DNA of 64,000 nucleotides, from positions 292,542-356,541 of the forward strand of contig JAOZOU010000003.1 in assembly GCA_029933125.1 (NCBI GenBank), written 5' to 3'. A program made the position numbers and the translations under genes. Of the stretch, positions 15,645-23,748 are shown one piece after another (the stretch's first letter is position 1; each line of letters starts with the position of its first letter). This stretch comes from a bacterium. GTDB lineage: Bacteria; Arandabacterota; Arandabacteria; Arandabacterales; Arandabacteraceae. The notes under the pieces are model-generated. The model did not search any database. It saw only the letters and a program-made list of their open reading frames with translations, and had not been told where the DNA came from.

Positions 15645-17165
15645 CTAGTCTTCTCCTATGGGAAGCCTTATGAGAAAACATGCGCCGCCATCGTCCGGAT
15701 GCTCTATTACAATATCTCCACCGTGTTGTTCGATGATGCGCTTGCTTATGCATAGTCCAAGTCCTGTACCACCAGGCTTGGTACTGTAGAAAGGTTCAAA
15801 AATCTTTACCTCATCCTCTCTGGCGACTCCAGGCCCGTGGTCTCTGATCCTAATCTCAATCCATTTTGGGCTTTGCTCAAGAGTCACCTTGATTTGAGCT
15901 TTTTCAGGTGAAACCTCTATGGCATTTTTCAAGAGATTTATTATGACCTGCTGGAGCCTGTCAGCATCGGCTCTTATCTCGGGTACCTCCTTGAAATCCT
16001 GGACTATGCTTAGATGCTTACGCAGGATGGGCTCGCCAAGGCTAAGGAGACTTCGCGTGACGATCTCATCAACTTTGACCATTGTGAGGTTGAGCTCGGG
16101 TGGGCGGGCTATGCGATAGAGGTCATCCACTATGCGATTGAGTCGATTTATCTCAGCCAATATGAATTCGACAGTATCGCCTTCTGGCATTCCTGGTCCG
16201 AGCTTGCGTGCAAGGTATTGAACGCCAGCTGCAATTCCAGTAAGCGGGTTTTTGATTTCATGGGCGATGCTAGACATGAATCTCATCAGTGCTGACGATG
16301 AAGATGCCCCGTGTGAGCAACTCTCGACGGTTTTTTCGAGAACAAGCATGTACTCGTCTCGCTCAGTCAAGGGATAAGCCCTGGCAACCACGTTAGGTGC
16401 CTGCTCACACCTGATTTCAGAAGCCTTCTCCTGTGGAGGCTTTGATAGAATGGCTTGATGGAGTCCTGACAATAGATGTGGTGGTGTTTCCTCCCTCAGC
16501 CATCCCGTTTTGGAAGAAAAGAGGCCATCGGGCGATGCTATGCATGTTGCCCTTCCGCATCTAGCCAGTTCCTCAAGGAGATAGGCTTCTATCTCTGAAT
16601 GCTCCCCCATTGCGCCTTCGACAATCTTCAGGGCGACCAGGCACCCACAGAGGACAGCTCTTGCCTCAAGGTTGCTCGGTTCAAGTTGGTTTGAAGTTGC
16701 GAGGAGAAAGTATTTGCTCAACTCGAGCTCAATCTCTGGCACCGCGGTCCCTGCGAGCTTAGCCAAAGGTAAGAAACTGAAATTGACATTGACGTCCATG
16801 GGAACAAAGTCACACCAGTCTGCCTCAACAGGAAATATCTCTCCCGTCGTGAATATGTTTCCTCTTCCCCTTGCGATACTCCCCTTCTCGATGAGCTCAA
16901 CAAGAGGACCAGGGCTTTCGGGTGAAGGTAAGGTGAAATTGCAGACATGATCGCTTGACGCACAAGCGAGATTTGCATAGATGACATCCACGGACCTATC
17001 TATGAGAGTGAGAACCTCAATATCAAGCGATTGGGACAGATGCTTGAGAAATGAGTTTATGTCTCGATGGGGGTGCTTGAAGATGGCGTCAAGCTTTAAG
17101 GAATTCTCAGAGAATATGTGCCTTTCTCGGGCTTTACCCAGTCTTATTCCCGGCAACGTGAGCAT
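15645..17165 (-). CDS. Soluble sensor histidine kinase
   Basis: A 506-residue protein with no membrane segments. The first 290 residues are an unrecognised, probably GAF/PAS-like sensor region with many cysteines (C68, C75, C118, C173, C175, C203, C208 among them). The H-box SSIAHEIKNPL has H302. The HATPase_c domain follows, with N (LLKNAIEVSP), G1 (DHGPGV), F (FEPFYSTK) and G2 (GTGLGL) boxes. It ends one base before the NtrC-type regulator, its evident partner. GAGG precedes the ATG. The cytoplasmic layout suggests sensing of an internal signal. Confidence 0.92.
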   Translation of the reverse strand: MLTLPGIRLGKARERHIFSENSLKLDAIFKHPHRDINSFLKHLSQSLDIEVLTLIDRSVDVIYANLACASSDHVCNFTLPSPESPGPLVELIEKGSIARGRGNIFTTGEIFPVEADWCDFVPMDVNVNFSFLPLAKLAGTAVPEIELELSKYFLLATSNQLEPSNLEARAVLCGCLVALKIVEGAMGEHSEIEAYLLEELARCGRATCIASPDGLFSSKTGWLREETPPHLLSGLHQAILSKPPQEKASEIRCEQAPNVVARAYPLTERDEYMLVLEKTVESCSHGASSSSALMRFMSSIAHEIKNPLTGIAAGVQYLARKLGPGMPEGDTVEFILAEINRLNRIVDDLYRIARPPELNLTMVKVDEIVTRSLLSLGEPILRKHLSIVQDFKEVPEIRADADRLQQVIINLLKNAIEVSPEKAQIKVTLEQSPKWIEIRIRDHGPGVAREDEVKIFEPFYSTKPGGTGLGLCISKRIIEQHGGDIVIEHPDDGGACFLIRLPIGED

Positions 17166-17229
17166 ATATACCTCATCGAGGATTTCCTTCTTCTATTTTT
17201 CGGCTTTTGAGGCTTAGGGCTTTAGAGGG

Positions 17230-18180
17230 CTATCTTTTGGAGGACGCGAGACGATCGCGGAACCACGCAACCGTCTTCTGGAGGCCATCCTCGAAGCTCA
17301 CCCTGGGATTGTAACCCAGGATCTCGGCAGCATATGTTATGTCGCCTTGAGAGTGGAGAACATCACCCGGCCTTGGATCCGTGTAAATGGGTTCAAGTCT
17401 TGTCTCCGTGAGATCCCAGAGCTTCCGAATGAGATCATTGAGGGTGTATCTTGTCCCGCAGGCAACATTTATGACTTTGCCTGGAGCAAGAGGTGATGTG
17501 ATGGCTGCAAGATTGGCTTCTATCGCATTGTCAATATATGTGAAATCTCTCGATTGATTGCCATCACCATAGACAATTGGTTTCTCCCCCCTAAGAAGGC
17601 GCGTAATGAAAATTGGAATAACAGCCGCATATTGAGAGTGAGGATCCTGATAAGGGCCGAAAATGTTGAAGTATCTCAGGCTAACGGTTTCGAGCCCGAA
17701 GACATCGTTGAAAACCTTGCAGTACATCTCACCAACAAGCTTTGAGACACCATAGGGTGACATAGGGTCAGGTTTCATGTCCTCCCTTTTGGGCAGAGTC
17801 GGGCTGTTGCCATATGCTGAAGATGAGGCGGCATAGACGAAGCGTTTGACACCAGCATCACGGGCAGCTACAAGGCAATTCAGCGTACCATCGACATTGA
17901 CCGCATTTGACCTTATGGGATCCTCAACTGACCTTACAACTGAGACAACCGCTGCGTGATGCAAGACGTAGTGACATCCCTTGGTTGCGTCTCTAACCGT
18001 CTGCATGCTGCATATGTCACCTTCTATGATTTTCACCCTCGATTGCAAGTCTTCCAAATTCTCCCGTTTGCCTGTGGAAAAATCATCGAGAATTACAACC
18101 TCCTCACCCATCGAGACAAGTTTTCTTGCAAGATTTGAGCCTATGAAACCTGCACCGCCCGTGATGAGAAATTTCGCCAT
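17230..18180 (-). CDS. NAD-dependent nucleotide-sugar epimerase (GalE/WbpP-like)
   Basis: An extended short-chain dehydrogenase. The NAD motif GGAGFIG is at residues 8-14, the catalytic Ser/Thr region SSSAYG near 119-124, and Y143-x3-K147 in SPYGVSK. The SLRYFNIFGPYQDPHSQYAAVIPIF block fits UDP-glucose or UDP-GlcNAc 4-epimerases. It lies 6 bases after the nucleotide-sugar dehydrogenase, suggesting a pathway producing an acidic or N-acetylated sugar donor for exopolysaccharide or LPS. Substrate specificity (Glc/Gal or GlcNAc/GalNAc) is not resolved. Confidence 0.88.
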   Translation of the reverse strand: MAKFLITGGAGFIGSNLARKLVSMGEEVVILDDFSTGKRENLEDLQSRVKIIEGDICSMQTVRDATKGCHYVLHHAAVVSVVRSVEDPIRSNAVNVDGTLNCLVAARDAGVKRFVYAASSSAYGNSPTLPKREDMKPDPMSPYGVSKLVGEMYCKVFNDVFGLETVSLRYFNIFGPYQDPHSQYAAVIPIFITRLLRGEKPIVYGDGNQSRDFTYIDNAIEANLAAITSPLAPGKVINVACGTRYTLNDLIRKLWDLTETRLEPIYTDPRPGDVLHSQGDITYAAEILGYNPRVSFEDGLQKTVAWFRDRLASSKR

Positions 18181-18186
18181 GTTCTC

Positions 18187-19512
18187 TTATATTCTCCTTA
18201 TCTTTGTTAGGCAATAGCCTCTTAGAGCATTTCGCGTGTCGACAATACGTTTGGCATGTTTAACGATCATGTCATAGTCGAAGGTGCTATGATCGGTGAC
18301 GATCACAACACAATCAAAGCTCCTTATGACACGCGGATTGAGGCGAACGCGCCTCATCCTTTCACCATCTACTTCTATGTTGGGAACATGTGGGTCGGCG
18401 TAGCTTACCTTTGCACCTTTCTTAAGCAGAATGCGCATTATGTCTATGGCTGGAGATTCGCGTGTATCACTCACATCGCGCTTGTATGCAGCGCCCAGTA
18501 TTAGCACTTTCGATGCCTTCATGCTCTTACGGTCATCGTTGAGACTATCGTTTATCTTGGAAACAACATAGTCGGGCATGCTCGAGTTGATCTGACCAGC
18601 GAGTTCGATGAAGCGCGGCTCGAAACCAGCCATCTTGGCTTTCCAAGACAGATAGAAAGGATCGATTGGTATGCAGTGCCCTCCTAGTCCAGGACCAGGA
18701 TAGTGTTTTAGGAAACCAAAGGGTTTTGTTGCAGCCGCCTCAATCACTTCCCAGACATCAATGTTCATTTTGTCACACATCAAGCACATCTCGTTGACAA
18801 GGCCGATGTTAACACTCCGAAATGTATTTTCGAGAAGCTTTACCATCTCAGCGACTGTGCTCGATGATACAGGAACAACGCTGGCTATGCATGTCTTATA
18901 AAGCTCGCATGCAATTCTGGTACATTGCTTGGTTACACCCCCCACAACCTTAGGAATTGTCGCAGTTGTGTAACGCCTGTTGCCAGGGTCCACCCTTTCA
19001 GGTGAGAATGCCAGGAAGAAATCCTTTCCTACCTGGAGCCCTCCTTGCTTAAGGCGTGGCAATATGACCTCTTCGGTTGTCCCAGGATAGGTTGTGCTTT
19101 CGAGGATAACAAGATGTCCCCTTCTAAGATGGGTCTTTATATGTTCGACGGCGTCGATGATAAAGGAGATATCAGGGTCCTTGGTCTTCCTCAAAGGTGT
19201 CGGTACACAGATATCTATCACATCACATTCCTTAAGAATCCCATAATCCGTTGTCGCTGAAATCCTGCCTTCCTTGACGAGGTCTCTCAGAAGATCTGAG
19301 GGAACGTCCTGGACATAGGAGATCCCCCTGTTTATGGATCTTACCTTCCTGGGATCAACGTCGATGCCATATACCTTGAGACCGGCCTTTGCCATCTCAA
19401 CCGCAAGTGGCAAGCCAACGTAGCCAAGACCAATCACACCAAGCTTTGCCTGGCGCTTTCTGATCTTCCCCTTCAATTCTTCGAATACGGTTTTCTTTCG
19501 CCGCTTAGCCAT
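18187..19512 (-). CDS. UDP-N-acetylglucosamine/mannosamine-type 6-dehydrogenase (WbpA/WecC family)
   Basis: A two-step NAD-dependent oxidation of C6 of a nucleotide sugar to the uronic acid is expected. The Rossmann motif GVIGLGYVGLPLA is at about residues 25-37, and catalytic C280 lies in GPGLGGHCIPIDPFY. The C-terminal UDP-binding region contains VLILGAAYKRDVSDTRESPA. The GHCIPIDP variant and 441-residue length favour the N-acetylated substrate group over UDP-glucose. The ATG at 19512 has AAGGA upstream and overlaps the diguanylate cyclase gene by 40 bases, an unusually long overlap. Grouping with a GGDEF gene suggests a c-di-GMP-regulated exopolysaccharide. Confidence 0.88.
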   Translation of the reverse strand: MAKRRKKTVFEELKGKIRKRQAKLGVIGLGYVGLPLAVEMAKAGLKVYGIDVDPRKVRSINRGISYVQDVPSDLLRDLVKEGRISATTDYGILKECDVIDICVPTPLRKTKDPDISFIIDAVEHIKTHLRRGHLVILESTTYPGTTEEVILPRLKQGGLQVGKDFFLAFSPERVDPGNRRYTTATIPKVVGGVTKQCTRIACELYKTCIASVVPVSSSTVAEMVKLLENTFRSVNIGLVNEMCLMCDKMNIDVWEVIEAAATKPFGFLKHYPGPGLGGHCIPIDPFYLSWKAKMAGFEPRFIELAGQINSSMPDYVVSKINDSLNDDRKSMKASKVLILGAAYKRDVSDTRESPAIDIMRILLKKGAKVSYADPHVPNIEVDGERMRRVRLNPRVIRSFDCVVIVTDHSTFDYDMIVKHAKRIVDTRNALRGYCLTKIRRI

Positions 19513-20531
19513 ACCTGATTCCTTCCATGCCTTTTCGCCCTGTAAAGTGCCTTATCGGCACTGTTTATCAGCTTCTGAACAGCTTTGCCATCCTCAGGAT
19601 AGGTTGCTATCCCCATGCTTGCTGTTATCTTACCTGTGAGACTTTCTCCGGGGAACCTGTGTCTTTCAATCGCTTGCCTTATGCGCTCAGCTGCTAAAGC
19701 AGCGCCCATTTTGGTTGTTCTCGGTAGGATAGCTACGAATTCGTCACCTCCGTATTTGCACAGCATGTCAATCTTTCGCAGGCATTGACTTACCACCTTT
19801 GCGAGCTGCTTGATCACCCCGCTGCCTTTGAGATGGCCATGGACGTCGTTGTATTCTTTAAGCCCATCGACATCAATCATTATGAGTGAGAAGTTGTCGT
19901 TGAACCTCTCAGATCTTCCGATCTCTTTTCGGATGGCATCTATGAGAAAGCGATAATTGTAGGCACCGGTTAGACCGTCGGTTATCGAGAGTGTCTGCGT
20001 CCTTTCATATTCTCTTGCAGTCTTGAGCGCAACCCCCGTTTCCCTCGCCAATACTTTGAAAAGCCTCAGACGTTCCCTAGGTATGGTTTCTCCTGAAAGG
20101 ATGACACAGATCATGCCCAGGCTTGTATGGTCGGTCCTCAGCTTGGCTGCTGCAACAGGTTGTGATGAAGGGTATGTCCTCAGCCAGGTAAGCTTTCTGA
20201 GGTTCACCACCTTTCCGAGCGTTGTGAGAGATGTCCTGCGACTTCCAGATCCGGTCTTAACTGCACTTGCATCTACTTCAACTGCCTTGACTACCTGCCT
20301 CCCACCCCGACTCGGCTGTCCATAGCATATGAGAGCCTTGACACCTGCCTTCTCCATGACGATAAAAGCCGCCTCGCCTGAGAGGACCTCGCGGGAGCAC
20401 ATGAGAAGGGGTGAGACAATTCGCGTCATGGAAGCTCCTGTCGTAATCAAGCCTGTAACCTCTATAAATGTGGAAAAGACAAGATCGAGAATCTCCGACA
20501 GGGATTTTTCAATTTGTGTGGATTTTGCCAT
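19473..20531 (-). CDS. Diguanylate cyclase (GAF-like sensor + GGDEF)
   Basis: Residues about 15-175 form a GAF-like sensor with no membrane segment. Residues about 180-345 are a GGDEF domain with an intact active site GGDEF at 261-265. An inhibitory-site motif RKID (252-255) lies five residues before it, so the enzyme should be active and subject to product feedback. It would make cyclic di-GMP from two GTP. This matters because a probable c-di-GMP riboswitch occurs at 1322-1446. It is preceded by a small membrane protein gene and followed, with overlap, by nucleotide-sugar genes, so it may control the same polysaccharide. Confidence 0.93.
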   Translation of the reverse strand: MAKSTQIEKSLSEILDLVFSTFIEVTGLITTGASMTRIVSPLLMCSREVLSGEAAFIVMEKAGVKALICYGQPSRGGRQVVKAVEVDASAVKTGSGSRRTSLTTLGKVVNLRKLTWLRTYPSSQPVAAAKLRTDHTSLGMICVILSGETIPRERLRLFKVLARETGVALKTAREYERTQTLSITDGLTGAYNYRFLIDAIRKEIGRSERFNDNFSLIMIDVDGLKEYNDVHGHLKGSGVIKQLAKVVSQCLRKIDMLCKYGGDEFVAILPRTTKMGAALAAERIRQAIERHRFPGESLTGKITASMGIATYPEDGKAVQKLINSADKALYRAKRHGRNQVWLSGERKPYSKN

Positions 20532-20542
20532 AGATGACGCCT

Positions 20543-20764
20543 TTATCCACTATCTCTCAGAGCAGCGAGAATCGTCTTGATACCTCTGTAGGTAAGCCAA
20601 GACGTTGCCAGTACGATTGCTAGCGGGAAATAGTAAACTCTCCGAATGGGAATACCCATCTTGGTCATTACGGAATTGAACTTGAACATCAAAACGATCA
20701 TGAGGGCTGCAACTGCAAGCAGGATAGCCCCACGGATTGTATCAGCGATGCACCTTGATTTCAA
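20543..20764 (-). CDS. Small two-helix membrane protein (73 aa)
   Basis: The start is set at TTG 20764, which follows GGAGGG four bases upstream. The alternative ATG at 20776 would use the last A of the tRNA-Arg CCA as its first base and has no separate ribosome binding site. Two hydrophobic helices (GAILLAVAALMIVLMFKF and VYYFPLAIVLATSWLTYRGI) are joined by a basic loop. No family was recognised. It lies 11 bases before the diguanylate cyclase and may be its membrane partner or simply share its transcript. Confidence 0.65.
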   Translation of the reverse strand: MKSRCIADTIRGAILLAVAALMIVLMFKFNSVMTKMGIPIRRVYYFPLAIVLATSWLTYRGIKTILAALRDSG

Positions 20765-20775
20765 GTAACCCTCCA

Positions 20776-20853
20776 TGGTGCCCCCGGCAAGACTCGAACT
20801 TGCGGCACACGGTTTAGGAAACCGTTGCTCTATCCTAACTGAGCTACGGGGGC
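20776..20853 (-). tRNA. tRNA-Arg (anticodon CCU)
   Basis: Acceptor stem GCCCCCG/CGGGGGC (20853-20847 with 20786-20780), D-arm GCTCAGTTAGGATAGAGC, anticodon loop TTCCTAA giving CCU (AGG codons), T-arm with GTTCGAGTC, discriminator A, and an encoded CCA (20778-20776). Only two bases separate it from the apt stop codon. Confidence 0.95.
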
Positions 20854-20855
20854 AC

Positions 20856-21374
20856 CTATTCATAATTTATGACAGAAAAGACATCATATTTGTCAAGAAG
20901 ATTTCTGCCGTTGAGGCCTCTAAGCTCGATGAGGAAGGCACAGCTTATAACTTCACCTCCCAATTTTTCAACAAGGTCAACAGCCGCTCTTGCTGTACCA
21001 CCTGTGGCAAGCAGATCATCAACAACGAGTACCTTCTCACCAGGCTGAATTCCATCTCTATGGACCTCGACAGTATCGGTTCCGTATTCAAGCTCATAGG
21101 TCTGCTTCTCAGTGGGAGCTGGCAGCTTGCCAGGTTTCCTCACGGGCACAAGGCCACAGCCAAGCCTATATGCTATAGCCCCACCGAGCAGGAATCCTCG
21201 TGCTTCAATACACACCACCTTATCAATATCGGCATTTTCATAACGTGAGGCAATGACTTCTATGGCTTTTCTGAAGCCATCGCCATCCTTAAGCAGCGTG
21301 GTAATATCGCGAAACAGTATGCCCTTTTTGGGAAAATCTGGGATGCTGCGAACAAGATTAGCAAGTTCTTGCAC
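20856..21374 (-). CDS. apt: Adenine phosphoribosyltransferase
   Basis: The enzyme salvages adenine with PRPP to AMP. GTG 21374 is preferred as start: AAAGGAGGAAAGCGA precedes it, and the product then begins QELANLVRSIPDFPKKGILFRD, the normal Apt N-terminus, with 172 residues. An ATG twelve codons upstream is open but lacks a site. The PRPP loop VLVVDDLLATGGTA and the flexible-loop region PVRKPGKLP are intact. It is the last protein gene before tRNA-Arg. Confidence 0.96.
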   Translation of the reverse strand: MQELANLVRSIPDFPKKGILFRDITTLLKDGDGFRKAIEVIASRYENADIDKVVCIEARGFLLGGAIAYRLGCGLVPVRKPGKLPAPTEKQTYELEYGTDTVEVHRDGIQPGEKVLVVDDLLATGGTARAAVDLVEKLGGEVISCAFLIELRGLNGRNLLDKYDVFSVINYE

Positions 21375-21399
21375 TCGCTTTCCTCCTTTCTGCTCTCCT

Positions 21400-21681
21400 T
21401 CAGAAGGCATAGTCGAAGCTCCTGAACTCGTTTTTGGGTTCTTCCCATTTCACATCAACGCGCTCAACATGGGCATAGCGAGGACCTATCTTGAGTTCCT
21501 CGATCAAAGCCCCAATGAGTGACCTATCTCCTTCAGCGACAACCTCAACACTTCCATCAGGTATGTTACGAACATAGCCCCCAAGCCCCAGGGATGTGGC
21601 TACATTACGCACAAAGTAGCGATAACCCACACCCTGGACAACTCCCCAAACTCTTATCCTTGCTCTTGCCCTTTCACCCAT
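21400..21681 (-). CDS. acyP: Acylphosphatase
   Basis: A small (about 93 residues) enzyme that hydrolyses carboxyl-phosphate bonds. The signature GVVQGVGYRYFVRN carries the catalytic arginine, and GYVRNIPDGSVEVVAEG carries the asparagine of the second motif. The ATG at 21681 follows GTGAGGAAA; a GTG at 21690 overlapping the upstream stop codon is the alternative. It sits between apt and a LOG-like gene with overlapping ends. Confidence 0.93.
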   Translation of the reverse strand: MGERARARIRVWGVVQGVGYRYFVRNVATSLGLGGYVRNIPDGSVEVVAEGDRSLIGALIEELKIGPRYAHVERVDVKWEEPKNEFRSFDYAF

Positions 21682-21686
21682 TTTCC

Positions 21687-22178
21687 TCACGAAGCAAGTG
21701 CCTTATTGACGGCTTCTTCAGCATCGTTTGCAGTCACTATGCCCGGATCAACATCCCAGGATCGCAGACTCACGACACGCTTCCCCAGGGCAAGCCCAAA
21801 ACTTATTTCAGAAAGTGTTCCGTAACGCCCTCCAACAGCTATAAGAGCGTCACATGTATGAGCAATAACGGCATTGCGCGCATGTCCCATATTGGTTGCA
21901 ATTGCAATATCGATGTAAGGATTGGCATCTGAACGCGAGCTTCCAGGAAGGACACCAACGGTCAAACCTCCACTCGCCTTGGCTCCCTTTGCTGCTGCTT
22001 CCATGACCCCTCCCAATCCACCGCATACAAGCACACAACCCTTTGATGCAATCAGGCTTCCAACCTTCTCAGCCAGCTCGAGCACATCCTGTGATGCCTC
22101 AGATCCACCGATGACACCAATAAACCTGGTCATGTTAATTTCACCAGCGAAAAGTTGGGTCTCATAGGGAAAAACCAT
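21687..22178 (-). CDS. LOG-like Rossmann protein (TIGR00725 family)
   Basis: The glycine-rich motif GVIGGSEAS opens the fold, and GGLGGVMEAAAKGAKASGG followed by GGRYGTLSEISFGLALGK (PGGxGTxxE-like) marks the lysine-decarboxylase-like/LOG group. Members of the best-known branch release cytokinin-like bases from nucleotides; this shorter branch has no assigned substrate. ATG 22178 is used because GAGGGAAAGGAA precedes it; a TTG at 22223 overlapping the methyltransferase stop is open but unsupported. Proximity to apt hints at nucleotide or base metabolism. Confidence 0.8.
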   Translation of the reverse strand: MVFPYETQLFAGEINMTRFIGVIGGSEASQDVLELAEKVGSLIASKGCVLVCGGLGGVMEAAAKGAKASGGLTVGVLPGSSRSDANPYIDIAIATNMGHARNAVIAHTCDALIAVGGRYGTLSEISFGLALGKRVVSLRSWDVDPGIVTANDAEEAVNKALAS

Positions 22179-22219
22179 TTCCTTTCCCTCGGAAATTCTA
22201 TCGGGCTTGCTTTTCAAAA

Positions 22220-22903
22220 TCAAGTTTGAGGCAGAGGTGCTCTCTGAGTGTCGCTCGTATCTAAAGTCAGAGTGACAAAGAAATCACGCGCTATGCGTTC
22301 GATGGTGAAGGTCTCAATGTGACATTTTTCAAGAAGTTCCTTTATCTGGTCACGTGTGTAAAGATAAAGATCGCACCTTCGGCGGTATCTTATCTTACGT
22401 TGCCATGCTAGCAATCCACCTGAAGCCGGAAAGCTCAGGAAAGCTTTATGTGTTGTAAGATCCTTGATCCTTGCCACTACTGCACCAGGTTCGGCTACAT
22501 AGTCCATAAATCCCATCGCTATTGAGTAGTCAAAGATTTCCTTAAATTCAAAAGTCATGAAGTCAGCACAAACGAACTCGCATACTTCAGCCACACCAGC
22601 CTGGGCTGCTCGCTTTCGAGCGAGTTCAATCATTGCAGGTGCAAAATCAATACCTAAAATGCGTCCAGCCCCTTTTATAGCTAAGGCAGTTGCATAGTGC
22701 CCAGGGCCACAGCCGATGTCGAGGATCTTTCTGCCTTCGACAGGGTGGCATCCCTCAAGCGTCTTGCGATATCTTATCATCATGCTTTGTCTAAAGAGCC
22801 TGTTTATCATCCTGTTCCAGAGGCTATTGCTCGTGCCGTAAATGGCGCTGAAGTCGTGAGCATAGGTGTCAAAGAAGGTAGATGTACGGGTTCTTGCCTT
22901 CAT
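22220..22903 (-). CDS. Class I SAM-dependent methyltransferase
   Basis: Motif I is ILDIGCGPGHYATALA (about residues 60-75), with GIDFAPAMIELARKRA and FVCADFMTF as motifs II and III, so it binds S-adenosylmethionine as a Methyltransf_11/25-type enzyme. The substrate is not evident. Its start overlaps the polysaccharide deacetylase by 4 bases and it is followed by the LOG-like gene, so it belongs to the surface-glycan run starting with the GT9 gene and may methylate a sugar or lipid carrier. Confidence 0.86.
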   Translation of the reverse strand: MKARTRTSTFFDTYAHDFSAIYGTSNSLWNRMINRLFRQSMMIRYRKTLEGCHPVEGRKILDIGCGPGHYATALAIKGAGRILGIDFAPAMIELARKRAAQAGVAEVCEFVCADFMTFEFKEIFDYSIAMGFMDYVAEPGAVVARIKDLTTHKAFLSFPASGGLLAWQRKIRYRRRCDLYLYTRDQIKELLEKCHIETFTIERIARDFFVTLTLDTSDTQRAPLPQT

Positions 22904-23748
22904 GCAACATTCTCCTCACACAATTCCACTTTGATAAAATCAATGAAGGTTGTGACTTCAAAGTCGTGCAGGATCTTTTGCAATTTAGGCTCTGTGGTTC
23001 TGAGATTGACATAGGATTTGAAGCGCCTTGCAAGGGACATCTGCATTCTTGGATGATCAGGGTCGACTTCCCTCGGGTGAACGTAGAAAACAACAGGACG
23101 TTTTTCACTCAAGACCTTGTGTGCCATCTTTCTTATCAACCCATAGGGGAAAAGTCGCAGGTAGCCACCGCCGAAAAGGCACAATGGTTTGCCAAGAATA
23201 TCAACAACCGAGATAGGGATTTCATAGAAAACCCTTGGCATCTCGACAACCTTGTAAGGAGCTCTCTTTTCAACATTCATCCCACCATGCTGTCTTGATG
23301 CTGGGAAGAGCGAGGAATCATAGAGAAAACCGGCTTCAATGAGCTTCTCAAAGAACCAGGGTGTTGCTTCAGTCAAGGAGAAACCAGCACCACGGAATCC
23401 CCTCACAGGCTTACCAATTGTGTCCTCAAGTATCTTCTTGCTTCTCGTGATATCATCGAGGAACTCCGATGGGGTCATCCTATATGCAAGCTCATGGAGG
23501 TAGCCATGCGATGCGATCTCATGACCATAGGTGTCAGCCTCAATTACAAGATGGGGAAATCTCTCAGCTATCCATCCTAAGAAGAAGAAGGTTGCCTTGG
23601 TATTGCATTGGGCAAGTATTTCAAAGAGCTTCATCATGCCAATTTCAATCCTTGATGGCAAATGTTCCCAATCGCTAGGTTTGGGTGCTCCCGGAACGTC
23701 AAGAATGTGAAACCAGTCTTCAACGTCAATTGATAGGATGCATCTCAT
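22900..23748 (-). CDS. Polysaccharide deacetylase (NodB domain, DUF3473 C-terminus)
   Basis: The NodB motifs are MRCILSIDVEDWFH at the N-terminus (catalytic Asp), GHEIASHGYLH (metal-binding His pair) and RGFRGAGFS. The C-terminal block ending YVHPREVDPDHPRM matches the DUF3473 extension found in the exosortase/PEP-CTERM-associated deacetylases. It would remove N-acetyl groups from an exported or periplasmic glycan; no signal peptide is seen. Four-base overlaps on both sides tie it to the GT9 and methyltransferase genes. No exosortase gene is in the window. Confidence 0.9.
   Translation of the reverse strand: MRCILSIDVEDWFHILDVPGAPKPSDWEHLPSRIEIGMMKLFEILAQCNTKATFFFLGWIAERFPHLVIEADTYGHEIASHGYLHELAYRMTPSEFLDDITRSKKILEDTIGKPVRGFRGAGFSLTEATPWFFEKLIEAGFLYDSSLFPASRQHGGMNVEKRAPYKVVEMPRVFYEIPISVVDILGKPLCLFGGGYLRLFPYGLIRKMAHKVLSEKRPVVFYVHPREVDPDHPRMQMSLARRFKSYVNLRTTEPKLQKILHDFEVTTFIDFIKVELCEENVA

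Noticed and set aside
20777-20863. Upstream extension of the small membrane protein through tRNA-Arg
   Set aside because: The extra codons are the tRNA gene itself; a better start with GGAGGG lies downstream.
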